From Petaurus breviceps papuanus (Eukaryota > Chordata > Mammalia > Diprotodontia > Petauridae): DNA of 64,000 bases. Where the stretch lies: contig JAMXIF010000051.1 in the NCBI GenBank assembly GCA_028583685.1, forward strand, positions 47,736,443-47,800,442, written 5' to 3'. Made by a program: the position numbers and the translations under genes. The notes under the pieces were generated by a model. It did no database searches. It was not told the origin of the DNA and saw only the letters and a program-made list of their open reading frames with translations. Shown one piece after another: positions 12,660 through 24,377 of this stretch; positions within the stretch are counted from its first letter, which is position 1, and every line of letters starts with the position of its first letter.

Positions 12660-13060
12660 TTCTGGGGGAAGAAGTACCTTCTAGGAGCAGGGATGGCCTA
12701 TGGGAGATGGAATGGCATGTACAGGAACAGCACACAGACCTGAAAGCTGCAGTGCGTGATGAGCCTGGAAAGGTAGATGAGGGGGGTTTGAGAGGGCTTA
12801 CATGGCAAACCAGGGCACCTGTATTTTATCCTAGGCACAACAGGGGAGCCAGACGAGCTTCCTTAGCATGAAAGGAACACAATTTTGTCTGTGCTTTAAT
12901 AGTATGGATGGGCAGCTGTGTGAAGGGCAAAGGAAGGTAACAATTATTTATGAAGTACCCACTCTCAGGCACTTTGCCTCAAAACTCTTACATTCTAACA
13001 GTAAAAGAGCAGAGTATCTAATCCCCCTGTGGGGATTAGAGGAGAGACTGGGAAACAAAT
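12660..13060 (-). mobile_element. L2/MIR 3'-end fragments (antisense)
   Basis: This is a weak but ordered resemblance to the L2 3' region (ggaaaggtag...cttacatggcaaaccagggcacctgtattttatcctagg). It is followed by a separate 3' tail fragment (aacaattatttatgaagtacccactctcaggcac). Both are old. Confidence 0.45.
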
Positions 13061-13154
13061 GGGAAGATATGATGAAAGACATGAACTACAGCCTAACCAA
13101 ATGAGCAGAGGACGGGGATGGCGGCAAGAGATTCCAAGGTAGTATGGGATTTGA

Positions 13155-14270
13155 AGCAGGTTGTTTTCCTTACAAACACAGAAATGAAATCTGCCCCTCA
13201 GCCCCTCTCCTTTTTCTCCCACCTCTCCTCTCTCACTTAGCAGGAGCTAAGGATCTCCTTCTACCAGGGGAACTTTTCAAATACTTGGAGAAAGCTATGT
13301 CTCCCTTCAGTACTCTTTCTTCAGGACAACAGCCTCGACTCCTTCCGCCAATGGACACATTCACACCATGGCCATTCCATGCAGGCTGCTCTCCAACTCA
13401 TCTTCCTCTTTTCTCAAATGTGATTCCTGAAGCTGAGGGCCTGTCTGCCCAGGGGAGAGCACCCCAGTAATGTTAACACCACCCTCATTCTGGATGTTAT
13501 GTGTCTGAACATGCAGCCCAAGCTCCTAATGACTTTTTATGACAGCCATATCACACTGAGTGATACTGTGTTTCCCCGATAATAAGACCTATCCCGAAAA
13601 TAAGCCCTCCCCTTACTGTGTAAGATTCCTCTAAAATAAGCCCTCCCCCGAAAATAAGCCCTATTGAGATTGCTACTGTAGTAAAGGTGATCCCCTGCGC
13701 TACCTCCCCCCCCCCGTGAAACACACGCTGCGCTCCAAGCTGCATCCAATCAGAGCTGCAGCAGTGAGCGCATCATCCTGTTCTTCCCCAGTGATTTGGT
13801 TATTGAATAATGGTACATTTTTTTGTTCACATTTACCTGTTTATTAAAATTGCTGTCAATGTTCATTAAAATAAGCCCTCCCCTGAAAATAAGCCCTCTG
13901 GTGTTTTTCTGTCCAAAAAATTAATAAGACAGTGTCTTATTATCGGGGAAACACGGTATTAACCTTGAAGTCCACTAAAAACTGAAAATCTTTTCAAATG
14001 ATCTCTTGTCTGGTCATATCTTCCCATTTTGAACTTGTTGAGTTGGTTTTTTTGCACACAGGTTTAAATTTATCCCTATAAATATCACTCATCCTACTGA
14101 ATTTGGCCCATCTTCTAGTCTAGTGAAGCCCTGGATCATAACTGTCCTTTAGTCTGTTAGCATCTCTTCCCAGCTTTTTGTCACGTGCAAATCTGTCAAG
14201 CATGTTTACATATGGTTTCATCCTAGTCACGGCTGTTAAAGAAGCAGAAGACAAAGGATAAATGACTGGA
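13155..14270 (-). mobile_element. L3/CR1 LINE fragment (antisense), split by a mariner-type element
   Basis: The plus strand follows the antisense L3/CR1 series: cttttcaaatacttggagaaagctatgtctccc, ttctggatgttatg...gcagcccaagctcctaatgac, catatcacactgagtga, then after the mariner insertion ttgaagtccactaaaa, gtttaaatttatccctat and cccagctttttgtcacgtgcaaatctgtcaagcatg. The element is old and continuous on both sides of the insertion. Confidence 0.75.
13566..13956 (+). mobile_element. Non-autonomous Tc1/mariner-type DNA transposon, copy 1
   Basis: The element has inverted termini CTGTGTTTCCCCGATAATAA and its reverse near 13937-13956, flanked by TA on both sides (13564-13565, 13957-13958), which is the target preference of Tc1/mariner elements. 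Inside, several copies of AAAATAAGCCCTCCCC occur in the left arm and again near the right end. There is no transposase frame. A related copy lies in the opposite orientation at 63089-63514. It is inserted in an older L3 LINE. Confidence 0.85.
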
Positions 14271-14349
14271 CCATCACCCTCCAGGCTTCCCTCTAGATTA
14301 CATGGACCAGATAACCGCAACCCTTCATTCTGACCATGCAGTCAGCTAC

Positions 14350-14640
14350 AAATTCACCTTAATCTGACTGGGACATGAAGAAGAGCTTGAAAAGAAGCAA
14401 TGTGAAACAAATCTGGAAAGACTGGAGGCTGAGGAACCTGCTTTTCCTCTAAAGTTAAAAGAATATGACCAAAAGCACAGGGAGAAGGGAGCGTCATGGT
14501 CAGATTTATGCTTCAGGAAGATTTTGTGGGGCAGTTGTGTGGAGAATGAATGAGAGAGGAAGCTGAAATCCAACTAGGAGCTTACTGCAACAGCCAGGGC
14601 AAGAAGGGATGAGGGCCCGAACAAGGACAGACCACATAAA
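14350..14640 (-). mobile_element. L2 LINE fragment (antisense)
   Basis: This shows the antisense L2 pattern catggtcagatttatgcttcaggaagattttgtggggcagttgtgtggagaatg, then actgcaacagccagggcaagaagggatgagggcc. The same region of the element is present in the long copy near 11.0 kb. Confidence 0.7.
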
Positions 14641-16914
14641 TATAAAAAAGGAAGTAATGTAAGTTTCATTATTGTTGACACAAACTATGAAACTTGCCTG
14701 ATTTTTAAATCATGATCAGGGAAACTAAAGTTATTTGACAGACCTAAGTATTTTTAAATATGCTTCAATTCACACATTATAGACAACTGTGGGAAGAAGG
14801 GAAAAAAAAGGACTATGAGGAGAAAAAGAGGAAATGGGGACTCAATGGGTGAGAGATGAGCAGGGAAAGTAGGCCAGAAGGAGAGGAGGGGGCACTAAAA
14901 CTGATGAAATTAGCAAATCTATTCTGGTTCAACCCACACTGCCCAACTAAGGCCAACAGGGTATACCCACCCCTTTATCACTGCCCTTTGAAATATTGTT
15001 CTCATCATAAAACCACCACAGGCTGAGTGAATGAGACGGTCAGAGAAGCCCACCAAGCAGGAAACCACACTCTGGGATGCAATAGCAACCCAGAGGAATA
15101 TGAATCTGGGGGCCTGGGGTTTCCCAGCCCTGGACACACATAAACTAAATTTTCCCTGGTTCCCAAATGCTTCTACATGCCATCATTATACTAAAACCAA
15201 TTTGAGATTTCCCTTCTACAATCCAAAGGTCCCATCTCCTATTTTAAAGATGCTGACTTGAAGCTCACTAGAGGGCATCCCCACTTGCTCACAGCCCAAT
15301 GTGGAACTGATTTAGTCATGAAGGCAAGAGCATCTTGAGAGCAACCTTCCCTGACCCTCAATTCCAGCTGCACACCTACTGCCATCTCATTATACCAAGT
15401 TTGCTACAGATCTGCAGCAACGTAAGTACCAATGACACGGCTTTAAAATTTAGCAAAAGCAGCATGATATGCCAACTATACTTAGACTCTCCTCAAGTTC
15501 TCCTTGTCCAGTTAATAAATCAAATGATTTCCACCATCACAAAGGCTAAATAAAGTACACAGTTCAATGCAAACTCTGGGAAACAACAATGTCCCAGTTT
15601 CCTGAGTGTCTAGGAGAACATATCCACTAATACAAGTCTCAGGCTCATGCTAAGACTTCTTAGGAGGCAGATTCGACATTTTAAAGGGTAGAACACATCT
15701 AGAACAAATGTGCAAATTTCCCAATAGTTTCCAAACTTTCCCATAAGAAAGGGGTGCTGGTGTCAGAAAAATGTCAAAAGTGAAACTAGCTGCAATGCAA
15801 AGATGTTTGTTTAAAAGAGACACGTCACTTCTGATTTTCCTCATTTGGAAAAGAAACTACATTTCATTCAGCAATAATTCGCTTCTGATTCTATCAGAAA
15901 GAGCCTCTAGGAAGGCAATATTTCAACAGAAATCAGTTCTGAAGGTTCTTTTATGAATATATATAACTCAGAAGACCCCAATTAAATTCCCAACAAAGCC
16001 CTGCCATTTTGAGTAAACAAAGTTATCTCAGCAGGGTCAGAGAGTCTGCTAAGATAGCAGCCTAGAAATTAATTACTAGCTTGACATATGTCACAACAAA
16101 TTTTAAAGAAAATAGCATCCAGTTGTAACCATGTGTTTTATCTATTTGTTTGTATGCAAAATCAATATTTGGTGGCATGGAAATATATTCATTTATTCAG
16201 AACCGCTCAAAGAAATAAAAAAGGCTTGTTGCCCTCTTTTCCCCGCATCAAGATGAAATCTGAGTAAATAACACATGTTTAGTGAGCCAGAAAATTAGTA
16301 CAGAATGAAGCTATGGTGGGACTTACATCTCTGAAAGGCAGGTGTCATTTTCCCCCCAAATAACTAATTTTGAGGCATTTGATTTCTTTAAAAACAAGTC
16401 TTTGCCAGAACTGGTTAATTAAGTATTGTTTCTAATACAACTCTCTCAAAAACTCCTTTAAAATGACATGCAAAATATTTTTATATAGTATGCAGAAGAC
16501 AATGCTTTGTGATCAAAGAAAACAAAAGTCCTTCCTAAGTCTAATTGTTCTGATTTTATACAAATTAATTTTCTTCTGTAAATGCAGAAAAATTGTTTTC
16601 CTTTAGATCAATGAAAAACAGAATTGATAAATGAAAATGTTTGTCCCAAAGGAATCCTAAATACAAAATAACCTGGGTTATAGAGCAGAGCTTTATAAAA
16701 TAAAGGCTTACATTATTACTTGTGGGGTCCTTAAAACAGCAGTCACTGACAAATTATATCCTAACCTGATCAATAAATAGCATTATGTGCCTAAATGAAA
16801 GCTAAACAGGAAAGAGACTGAACAGATAATCTTAAAACTACTGAAATGAAAACATTAAGTAGCTGGACTTAACAAGTACAATAACCTCATTTTCAAATAA
16901 TTTCACATTCCTTC
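14641..16914. other. Intron 4, largely repeat-free; one CTCF-like motif
   Basis: I see no named transposon or exon in these 2.3 kb. TCACTAGAGGGCAT at 15265-15278 (plus strand) matches most of the CTCF core CCASYAGRKGGCRS. The AT-rich block 16.0-16.9 kb looks unique and is a candidate for conserved non-coding DNA. Confidence 0.4.
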
Positions 16915-18335
16915 TCTGCTGCCTCTATAAGCATGCCCACGTCTCCCCCATCCAGCGTTTTTCCTCACCCATTCTTCACTCACCACTCCCATCTCCCCTA
17001 TATCCTGTCTCCCTTTCTCAACCAATCATTCTTTGCTCCCAATGCCTCGTGCCCGATTCACGTCTGGGCTTCCTCCTCATCTGTGAAATCCAGAAGCCTG
17101 TTCTCGGTTTTCCTTCCTGCCCCCGACTCCCCTGGGCACTTCCTAGAGCCGCTTCTCCAGGTGTTCACTTGTCTGACCACTTCTTCTCAGTCTCCTTCAC
17201 TGGGGTCAACAACTCCCTGACCCATCTGCTGGGCTATCCCTTGGTACGCTGTCCTGGATCTTTTAATCTTCTCCTTCTTGGTGACTTCCTCAGCTCCTAT
17301 GGGTTCGATTATCATCCCCATGCAGATGACTGCCTGGTCTAGGAATCCAACCCTCATCTGTCTCCTGAGTGGCAATCTCGGATCACCAGGTAGCTACTGG
17401 ACATCTCTACTTGGAGATGCCAGAGGCATCTCAAATTCAACACAGCTAAAAAAGGTCTCCCCTTTTTTCCCTAAACTTACCCTTTTCCTGATTCTCCTGT
17501 TTCTGCAGAGGGTGCCACTATTATTCACATTTTTCAAATGCAAAGAGTACATAACATGCTTTAAAACACCAACATTTCCAGATGCAAATGACCCAGAGGG
17601 CATCAATAGTTCTGTACTTTGGAGTACTATCTACCCTTTAGCTGTCCTTCACCCTCCTAGAGATTCACAAAGTCACTAGGTCATCTCAGTCTTGGCTCCA
17701 TCCATTCCCTCTTCTCACCTGGTCAGTCACAGGGCCCTAATTTGGCCCGCCTTCCCTCTTCCCTCCCGGCCTCTAGGCTCTCCCCTCCACACTGCTGCCA
17801 AAATGACATGCCTAGAGCACAGGTCTGACCATGTCATGCATCTGCTCACCAAGTTTCAGTGGCTCCTCTAGCTTCTAGGGTTTGACATTAAAGCACTTCA
17901 CAATTCAGCTCCTCTCTTTCTTTCCTGACTGATCTCACACTCACATACCCTCATGCAATCTGCGCCAGCCATGCAGGCCCTCTTGCTGATCCTTATGCCT
18001 GACTTTCATCTTCCAAAAGCCTCTGAAACTTTTGCAAAAGCTGCTTCTTAATCCTGGAATACTCTCTCCCTTTCCTCCCAGAATCCCTGGACATCCTTCA
18101 AACCATGGGGCAGGCACCACCTCCTCCAGGAAGCCTTTCCCAATCTGCCTGGCTATTAGTGTTCATTTCCTCCTGTCCCCCAAATTATTTTGTATTTTCT
18201 CTACTACATGTTGCATTTACTTATCTGTGCACATGTTGTTTCCACCAGCAGAATGTAAGCCCCTTGAAGGCAGGGACTGCTTTGCATCAAGCACAGTTCC
18301 TGGCACTTGGAAGGCATCTGCCCATTGCCATGACT
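16915..18335 (+). mobile_element. L2 LINE, 3' part (sense)
   Basis: Decayed L2 reverse transcriptase and C-terminal region run into the L2 3' end. Landmarks are ctcctatgggttcgattatcatccccatgcagatgactgcc, cacaggtctgaccatgtcatgcatctgctcacc, atcctggaatactctctcc, and the tail ttgaaggcagggactgctttgcatcaagcacagttcctggcacttggaaggc. It carries many stops. Confidence 0.8.
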
Positions 18336-18544
18336 TGAAAACGGATTTTTAATGTTTACAATAGGCTCATCTGTGACACAAAAATTGTTTCCTTGAGTGT
18401 CTACGTATAAGTTGTGAAGCCTGACATTTCTTTCATTAAAAAGGAAACCAGTTTTTACGTCCTGCCTTGTAGAAACATATTGCTTGCTCTTTGTGAGTTT
18501 CTTCAAATTGTTAATTGTGTATAAATGTTGTCTTTGCTGGTAAT

Positions 18545-18960
18545 TGTGGTTCATTAAATTCAGAGATGGAGAGACCCTTTCAGATCATCCTGTCTGGCCC
18601 AGAGAAATCAAGTGACCTGTCCCAGAATCAGGTAACTAAGTAAGTCACAGAGCTGAGATCCAATTTAGTGCTCTTTCTAGTCAAAGCCCAGTGCTATCAT
18701 AACTATACTTTGCTATTTTTATTACCCAACATCTTGCCCCTAATTACGTATCAGATGATCTCTCCTCTCTCACCTAGCCATCTTTTGGAAGAAGCCTTGG
18801 GGGGGCGGGGGGATAGGGGAGAGGTCGGAGTCACAAGTCCTCTATTCAAGTCCCAATTCTGCCATTTACTACGTGACCTTGGACAGGTTAGTTTTCTCTA
18901 AGATGTTTCCTTCTAACACCTTCCTAATGGCACTGGCATGAGCACCAAATGAGAAAGAAT
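18545..18960. mobile_element. Two old MIR-type SINE fragments
   Basis: At 18545-18700 the antisense form is readable (gaaatcaagtgacctgtcccagaatcaggtaactaagtaagtcacagagctgagatcc). At 18825-18960 a sense fragment follows (agtcacaagtcctctattcaagtcccaattctgccatttactacgtgaccttgg). A G-rich run separates them at about 18799-18811. Confidence 0.55.
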
Positions 18961-19079
18961 AATTGAAAACTATTCATAAATTTTACAGCTGTATATAAGT
19001 TAAGGGATTATTAGAAGATCACCCATTCTGGAATTCAAAGCTACCTACAGTAATATGAAAAAATGCTATAAATTATTAC

Positions 19080-19882
19080 TGATGCAAATTAAAACATCTC
19101 TGAGCTACCACCTCACGTATCAGAAATGACAAATGCTGGAGGGGATAAGGGAAAATAGCTAATTAATGAACTTCTGGCAGAGTAGTGAACTGGTCAAACT
19201 ATTCTGGGAGAGGGAGGACAATCTGGAACTAGGCCCTGAGGATTATAAAACTGTGACCAGTTTTGACACAGCAATACCCCTACTAGGACGGTATACCAAA
19301 GAGATCAAAGAAAAGGGAAAAGGACCCACATGTACAAACATATTTATAGCAGCTCTTTTTGTGGTGGCAAAGAATTAGAAATCAAGGGGATGCCTATCAA
19401 TCGGGGAATGGATGACCAAGTTGTGCCACGTGATTGTGATAGAATACTACTGTGCTATAGAAAATGACAAGGGAGGTGCACCTATATGAACCGGTGCAAA
19501 GTAAAGTGAGAAGAACCAGGAGATCATTATAATAGTTATAATAGTAACAGTAACATTGTAATGATGATCAACTGTGAAATACTTGGCTGCTCTGATCAAT
19601 ACAATGATTCAAGACGAAAAAATGCTATCCACCTCCAGAGAGAAATGAAGAACTCTGAGCACAAATGAAGTATAATTTTCTCATTTTTGTTATTTTTCTT
19701 GCTTTTAAAAAAGATACAGCTAACATAGAAATATATCTTGAATGATTTAACATGTATAACTGGTACATTGCTTGCCTTCTCAGTGGGTGAGGAAGGTCTG
19801 GGAGGGAGTGAGAGCATTTGAAATTCATTTAAAAAGAAAAGAATGCCAAAATTAAATAATAAATGGAAATGTAAAAAAAAAA
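19080..19882 (+). mobile_element. L1 3' end (sense)
   Basis: This begins in the L1 ORF2 C-terminal/3' UTR region (gatgcaaattaaaacatctctgagctaccacc, the counterpart of the human L1 atgagataccatctcac region). It runs through agcagctctttttgtggtggcaaagaattag and gatgcctatcaatcggggaatgg to the purine-rich marsupial L1 3' end and an A-rich tail at about 19870. Confidence 0.8.
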
Positions 19883-19984
19883 ATCACTCATTCTGAATGA
19901 AGTGGTTACATGAAGACAGTGTTTCTCTTAATATCTGACTCTGCTGCTTTCCAACCAAAACTTGCTCTTAGGGTGAAAGGACAC

Positions 19985-20250
19985 AGTGCAACCTGTCACA
20001 AAGAGTTAGGAACCAAAAGACCGGAGTTCTAGGTTCAGATTTGTCTACCACTAATTAATTAGCTGTCCAACCATGAGAAAATCATAACCTCCCTAAGCTG
20101 CAAGCTTGTCTATCAAATAAAGAATAAACCATAACATCTATCCTGCTCAACTTACAGGGTTGTTCTGAAGACCAAAGGAGAAAAGAGAGAGAAAAATATT
20201 CCACAAAGTGAAAGAGACTTCCAAGTAAAAATCATCATCATCATCATCAC
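19985..20250 (+). mobile_element. MIR-type SINE (sense) with (ATC)n tail
   Basis: The core region (accactaattaattagctgtccaaccatgagaaaatcataacctccctaag) is followed by the 3' part (cagggttgttctgaagaccaaaggag). The element ends in an (ATC)n microsatellite at about 20229-20250, a tail-derived repeat. Confidence 0.6.
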
Positions 20251-21461
20251 AGGAGAAGCCCAAACTGTCCTCGGAACAAGACTAAAAGTTGGCAGAAAGA
20301 TTAGTATCAAGTATCAAAAACACATATTTCTATCATGACTTGTAGCTTCACTGAACAAAGTGTTAATCAGATTTTTTGTCCTTAAATGATTGTGGCCTCT
20401 GCTTGTACTTTAAAACAGAAAAAAATAAGTGTTTTACCTCTCTTAAAACAGTGCTTTTGTAACCACGATATAATCCTAGGACGCCCTGTAGCAAAGACAA
20501 AAGGAAATCCTGTTAACAAAGGCAGTTTTCAAATGACACTGATGTACTGTGATTTTACCCATTCGGAGCATTGAGCTCTAAAGCCTATATAAGTGAAGCA
20601 CCCTGAATAGAAAATGGGTGGGTGTCTACCTCTGGGTATCCCCAGGGTGGATCCTCCACCCAGAGGTCAGATTAACTCCCATTGAAATGGAGGCTTTTCT
20701 GGGAATATCAGGGGAGTATACAAACTCCTCTCATGGGTGTTTCTATCATTTTGCATTTCCTCTTCTCAGTGGGTAATTACTGGAACGAGCACTTGAGATA
20801 CTTTAAAAGAGAAACATTTCCAAATGTAAATACTCACAGAGCAGCAATTTTTCATTCACACAAAAATGAAATTATACCCCACAGTTTGGACCAGAAGACG
20901 GCACACAGATGCATGACTTACTGTAATGATTAACTACAGCTTTTCCCAGAGGAGGCCTGATTTTCCTGTTCTGCCATCTATGGGAGTCAGCACAAGCTCT
21001 CCAATGGACATCTTGTATTTCTATAATTAAAAACTCTACGACCTCTTCCTTAGGTGAGAAGCATGTTGTAAGAATCACTTCTTTTCTAAATAATTCCCTT
21101 AGCAGGTCAATTAAAAAATATCATTTCTTGGACTCCCAGAAACTTTCACTTCAATTGTCTTTGAAGAGTTGTTCATGCAGACTTCCAGAAAAACTGCCCA
21201 GACAACTATCCCAGTGTGATGATATTTTCATTACTCGCTATACTCGCAAAAATGCTGGCAAGCCCAAGTACTCTTGAGCATAAATTCAGCTACCAAATCT
21301 CCCCTAGACTCATTAGCAGTAAGAATGATCTGTAATAAGGAAGCACTTCTCTCCTCACTCAAGAGATAGTATAGGAACAGAATCCTGCATACACCATCAA
21401 ACAAGGTCATATGACCAGTTGATTTTGCTCAACAACATCGTCTTAAAAGTAGGAAAGTCAG
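20251..21461. other. Intron 4, no recognised feature
   Basis: This is unique-looking sequence. A CTCF-like string on the minus strand near 20957 (CATAGATGGCAG) is a weaker match than the ones elsewhere in the window. Confidence 0.35.
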
Positions 21462-22005
21462 TGGTGGGGGTGGCCACATGTAATGGGAATGTAAATTTTA
21501 AAGATCTTCCCTGCCCCTAGGCTAAAGTGCACCTGGAGCCTGGGGTGGGAGGCTAGTTTTTCAGTAGATACTTTTTGATTGGCCAGTGAGTTAATAAGGT
21601 TGTTACATTCTCTGAGCCAGGAGAAGACTATATAAGCCCTGTTGTGTAGCTTTGTTTTGGGGCTCACTTTGAGAAGTGTTCTGTGATTTGATGAAACTCT
21701 GGGCTAGCCGTTGTCCAGAGCCCCCCAGCTTTGAAACCCAGATGTTGTTTGGTATGGATGTAATGGTTGGACAGTTTGGAAAACTGTCTACTTGATCTGT
21801 TTCTCTATCTTGATAATTCTGTCTGTATAATCTCAAGTTCAGGGTGCTGACCTCTTTCCCCTGAACTAGGTAAAGGATACATATTTGACTGATTAAAGTA
21901 AGCTTGTTAACCCATTTTGAGTTGCTTTCCTGTATCAAAGCAGATCCAAGAACCTGTGTTGGCAGACACCCTGGGGATGCTGGGGTGCTTGCCTCTACAC
22001 CACAC
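21462..22005 (+). mobile_element. Probable solo LTR of an endogenous retrovirus (fossil)
   Basis: A segment of about 540 bp shows LTR organisation. It starts TGGTGGGGG and ends in CTACACCA/CACA, with a short inverted match. It has an inverted CCAAT box (gattggcca, about 21579), a TATA box (ctatataagccc, about 21629), and an ATTAAA poly-A signal near 21892. No internal retroviral region or second LTR is seen, so it would be a solo LTR. Its family is not determined, and the lack of a clear target duplication suggests it is old. It lies in intron 4 in antisense to SLC25A26. Confidence 0.5.
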
Positions 22006-22322
22006 ATGGGGAACTGATCATGGGGTAAAAACAAAAGGCACGGATGATTTTCTTTTACAGAACAAATTTAAGGCTGAGCAATAACTGGTCATAGAGTCAT
22101 GATACATAAACAACTTCCTAGTGTGGGTACTGATGCCAGTTCCCAGGCAGACAAATGCAGCCGCCATCTAGGAGGCTTAATAATTCATGATGGTGGAACC
22201 TAATAAAATGTATGGAGAGGAAAGATCTGCAGAGAACTCATGGGTCACTCAGATTCACCAACCTGCCAGGCAACTATTTGGACTTCATTTAGAGAAGATT
22301 GTAGTTCAAAAGTAGTTCTTAC

Positions 22323-22427
22323 CTCTTGATACAGGATGTTGGAAAAAATGTGAAATGTCCCAGAAGCAGCAGATACCTGTGCCCTCTGTTTTACAACTTC
22401 TGAAGGAACACGGATTAAACAGGCCAC
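22323..22427 (-). CDS. SLC25A26: SLC25A26 coding exon 4
   Basis: The exon is 105 bp, exactly 35 codons (residues 108-142), phase 0 on both sides. The acceptor is gtttttttag and the donor CAAGAG|GTAAGA. The translation is [20 protein letters not shown] followed by [15 protein letters not shown]. It contains the second carrier signature in the form PSEVVK (residues 115-120). The Ser in place of the usual hydrophobic residue is the known SAM-carrier version of the motif. The human segment reads [20 protein letters not shown] then STRTFQIFSNILYEE, so the exon is strongly conserved. It is the last SLC25A26 exon visible in this window. A probable solo LTR fossil lies about 0.3 kb further into intron 4. 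Confidence 0.97.
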
Positions 22428-22559
22428 CTAAAAAAACAAACAAACATATGCACCTATGTTATCTTAAGAAATTTGTATTAACCATTAAAAAATGAGGTCA
22501 CCACATGACAAAAAAACCCATTTCAATAAACATTCATTCAACAATTACTTACTAAATGT

Positions 22560-22680
22560 TTTGTGTCTCACAGTGGAAAGAGAGTTGGTCTCTGTGTCAG
22601 GAAAGGCCAGGCTGCAGTTCCATCTCTGACGTAAAATGACAGTGACAGGGGCAAGGAATTTTACCTCTCACTCTTTTAGA
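22560..22680 (+). mobile_element. MIR/THER-type SINE fragment (sense)
   Basis: The tRNA-like head and start of the core are readable (cacagtggaaagagagttggtctctgtgtcaggaaaggccaggctgcagttccatctctgac...gcaaggaattttacctctc). It is diverged. Confidence 0.55.
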
Positions 22681-22681
22681 C

Positions 22682-22845
22682 CACATACTGACTTACGGCA
22701 CTGACTTAAAAAACCACAAAGAACATCATCTATGGTGTACTATATTTTTATTGATTTTGTTAAGCATTTCCCAATTGCATTTTAATCAGCTGTACCTGGG
22801 GGTCTGGCAGTCACAAAGTACCAGTTTGACATCTCTGCTCTAGGC
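22682..22845 (+). mobile_element. hAT (Charlie-like) 3' fragment
   Basis: The string tttttattgattttgttaagcatttcccaattgcattttaat, with the end gtttgacatctctg, resembles the terminal part of a marsupial Charlie-type hAT element. Only one end is visible. Confidence 0.4.
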
Positions 22846-23256
22846 AACTCTCTAAGACTGGAAGTTCTGCAGTAAGGGCCAGCATGTATTTATCAAGGGC
22901 ATTTCTTCACCCAGTAGTCCCCTACAGCAAGGAAATCACAGTTCTGTTCCCTATGCCCATGAGCAAAAACAGAAACTAAATCTCTAACAGTGACAACTTT
23001 GAAGATCATAAAGGCATCTTTTTTTTTTAGGAGTTATAACACAGCAATCTATATTAGAGAACGTGGACACAAGCGCTATAAAAGTTTAATGTTGGAAACA
23101 GAATGACGCATTCTCAAACATTAGCAATTATTCACAATCTTCAAATGACTAAGAAACTTGACAAAAACAAGCTTCTGAAGACAGAAAAGCATACAGATTA
23201 CAGATCGCTAAAAATGAGTACCTTTCAGGTATTTTATTCTTTTAATATTATGACCC

Positions 23257-23306
<50 letters not shown>

Positions 23307-23579
23307 AAAGTTCTATTAATGAGGAAATAACATTGGTCACATCCTATGTCTCATTTTTTGGCTCAGGAAATAGGACCAATAACTCAGCTTGAGCCTGTAG
23401 GAAATCCCCTACACCCTTATAGTCTTTCTGGTCTGCCCAAGGAAAAGATACAAATCTTCACCAAGTAATAAGGGAAGTTATCCCCTTCCCCCAGGCCCCT
23501 AAAGATAGGCAACTGCTAGCCTAGGGGCTTAGGAAGGAATAAAGGCAGACAAAGGCCTATGGAAATGAGGATTCCCTAC
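22846..23579. other. Intron 3, with (GA)n microsatellite
   Basis: Apart from a pure AG/GA dinucleotide run of about 40 bp at 23262-23302, no named repeat or exon was seen. Exon 4 lies about 0.4 kb to the left. Confidence 0.6.
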
Positions 23580-23870
23580 AGCATTTCAGAGCTAAAAGGG
23601 ACCTGAGGGGCAGTCCAGTCTACCTTGTATCTCAACAGGCAGTCTCCACACAAGGTGTCAGATAAATGGCTTATTTGGCCACTGCTTTAACACCTCCAGA
23701 AATGTAAAAGGGCACTCCCATCTCCCAAGGGAGGGGCAGCCTCCAATTTTAGATAGTTTAAATCATTAGGAAGTCTGTCCTGACATTCAGTCTGAAATCT
23801 ATCTTCCTTTCAATTCTATCAATTGCTCCTAACTCTGTTCTCTGGGACCAAGTAGGTACTATTCAATAAA
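23580..23870 (-). mobile_element. L3/CR1 LINE 3' end (antisense)
   Basis: This reads as the antisense L3 3' end: cagagctaaaagggacctgaggggcagtccagtctacc, then tgctttaacacctccag, taggaagtctgtcctgacattcagtctgaaatctatcttcc and attgctcctaactctgttctctgggaccaag. These steps are in the order expected for CR1-clade LINEs. Confidence 0.75.
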
Positions 23871-24053
23871 TCACAATATTTTTAGCCCAGCAGATTAAAA
23901 AACAAACAGAAAAAAACACCTTTGTGTGACTTAAAAATGTTGTCTTAATTTACTTGTGTACGGTTTTATACTGGATGCAGACAGAGAAGCACTTATGATA
24001 AATTCAAAGAAAATATCTGGACTCTCATAGTCCAGCAACATCACATAATTTTC

Positions 24054-24360
24054 TTTTTTTTTTTTTTTAAAGCAATTGGGGTTAAGTAACTTGCTCAAGG
24101 TTACACGGCCAGTTATTTCTGGGTGTGGTGCTGAGTATCTGAGCCCAGGATTCGATCCAGGTCATCCCAACACTGGAGCCGGTGCTCTTACTCGCTGAGC
24201 CACCTGGCCGCCCCTAAGCAATTGGGGTTAAGTAACTTGCTCAAGGTTACATGGCCAGGTGTTTCTGGGTGGGTGCTGAGTATCTGAGCCCAGGATTCCA
24301 TCCAGGTCTATCTCAACACTGGAGCCCGTGCTCTTACTCGCTGTGCTACCTGGCTGCCCC
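24054..24360 (-). mobile_element. Dimeric WSINE-type SINE (antisense) with 17-bp TSD
   Basis: On the minus strand a left monomer (24215-24360; ggtagcacag, cacccacccagaaacacctgg, no tail) is fused to a right monomer (24069-24214; ggtggctcag, caccacacccagaaataactgg) with a poly-A tail. The direct repeat AACATCACATAATTTTC flanks the pair at 24037-24053 and 24361-24377, so the dimer inserted as one unit. Confidence 0.9.
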
Positions 24361-24377
24361 AACATCACATAATTTTC

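Noticed and set aside
13537-13749. Open frames on the minus strand with repeated AYFRGRAYFRG-like peptides, also at 63322-63543
   Set aside because: They are translations of the repeated AAAATAAGCCC motifs in the two mariner-type elements. Conservation between copies is transposon DNA identity, not coding constraint.
1-22300. SLC25A26 exon 5 and later exons
   Set aside because: No minus-strand match to the expected GIQGLYRGYK or IPFSLVQFPLWESLK segments was found. I judge them to lie outside the window.
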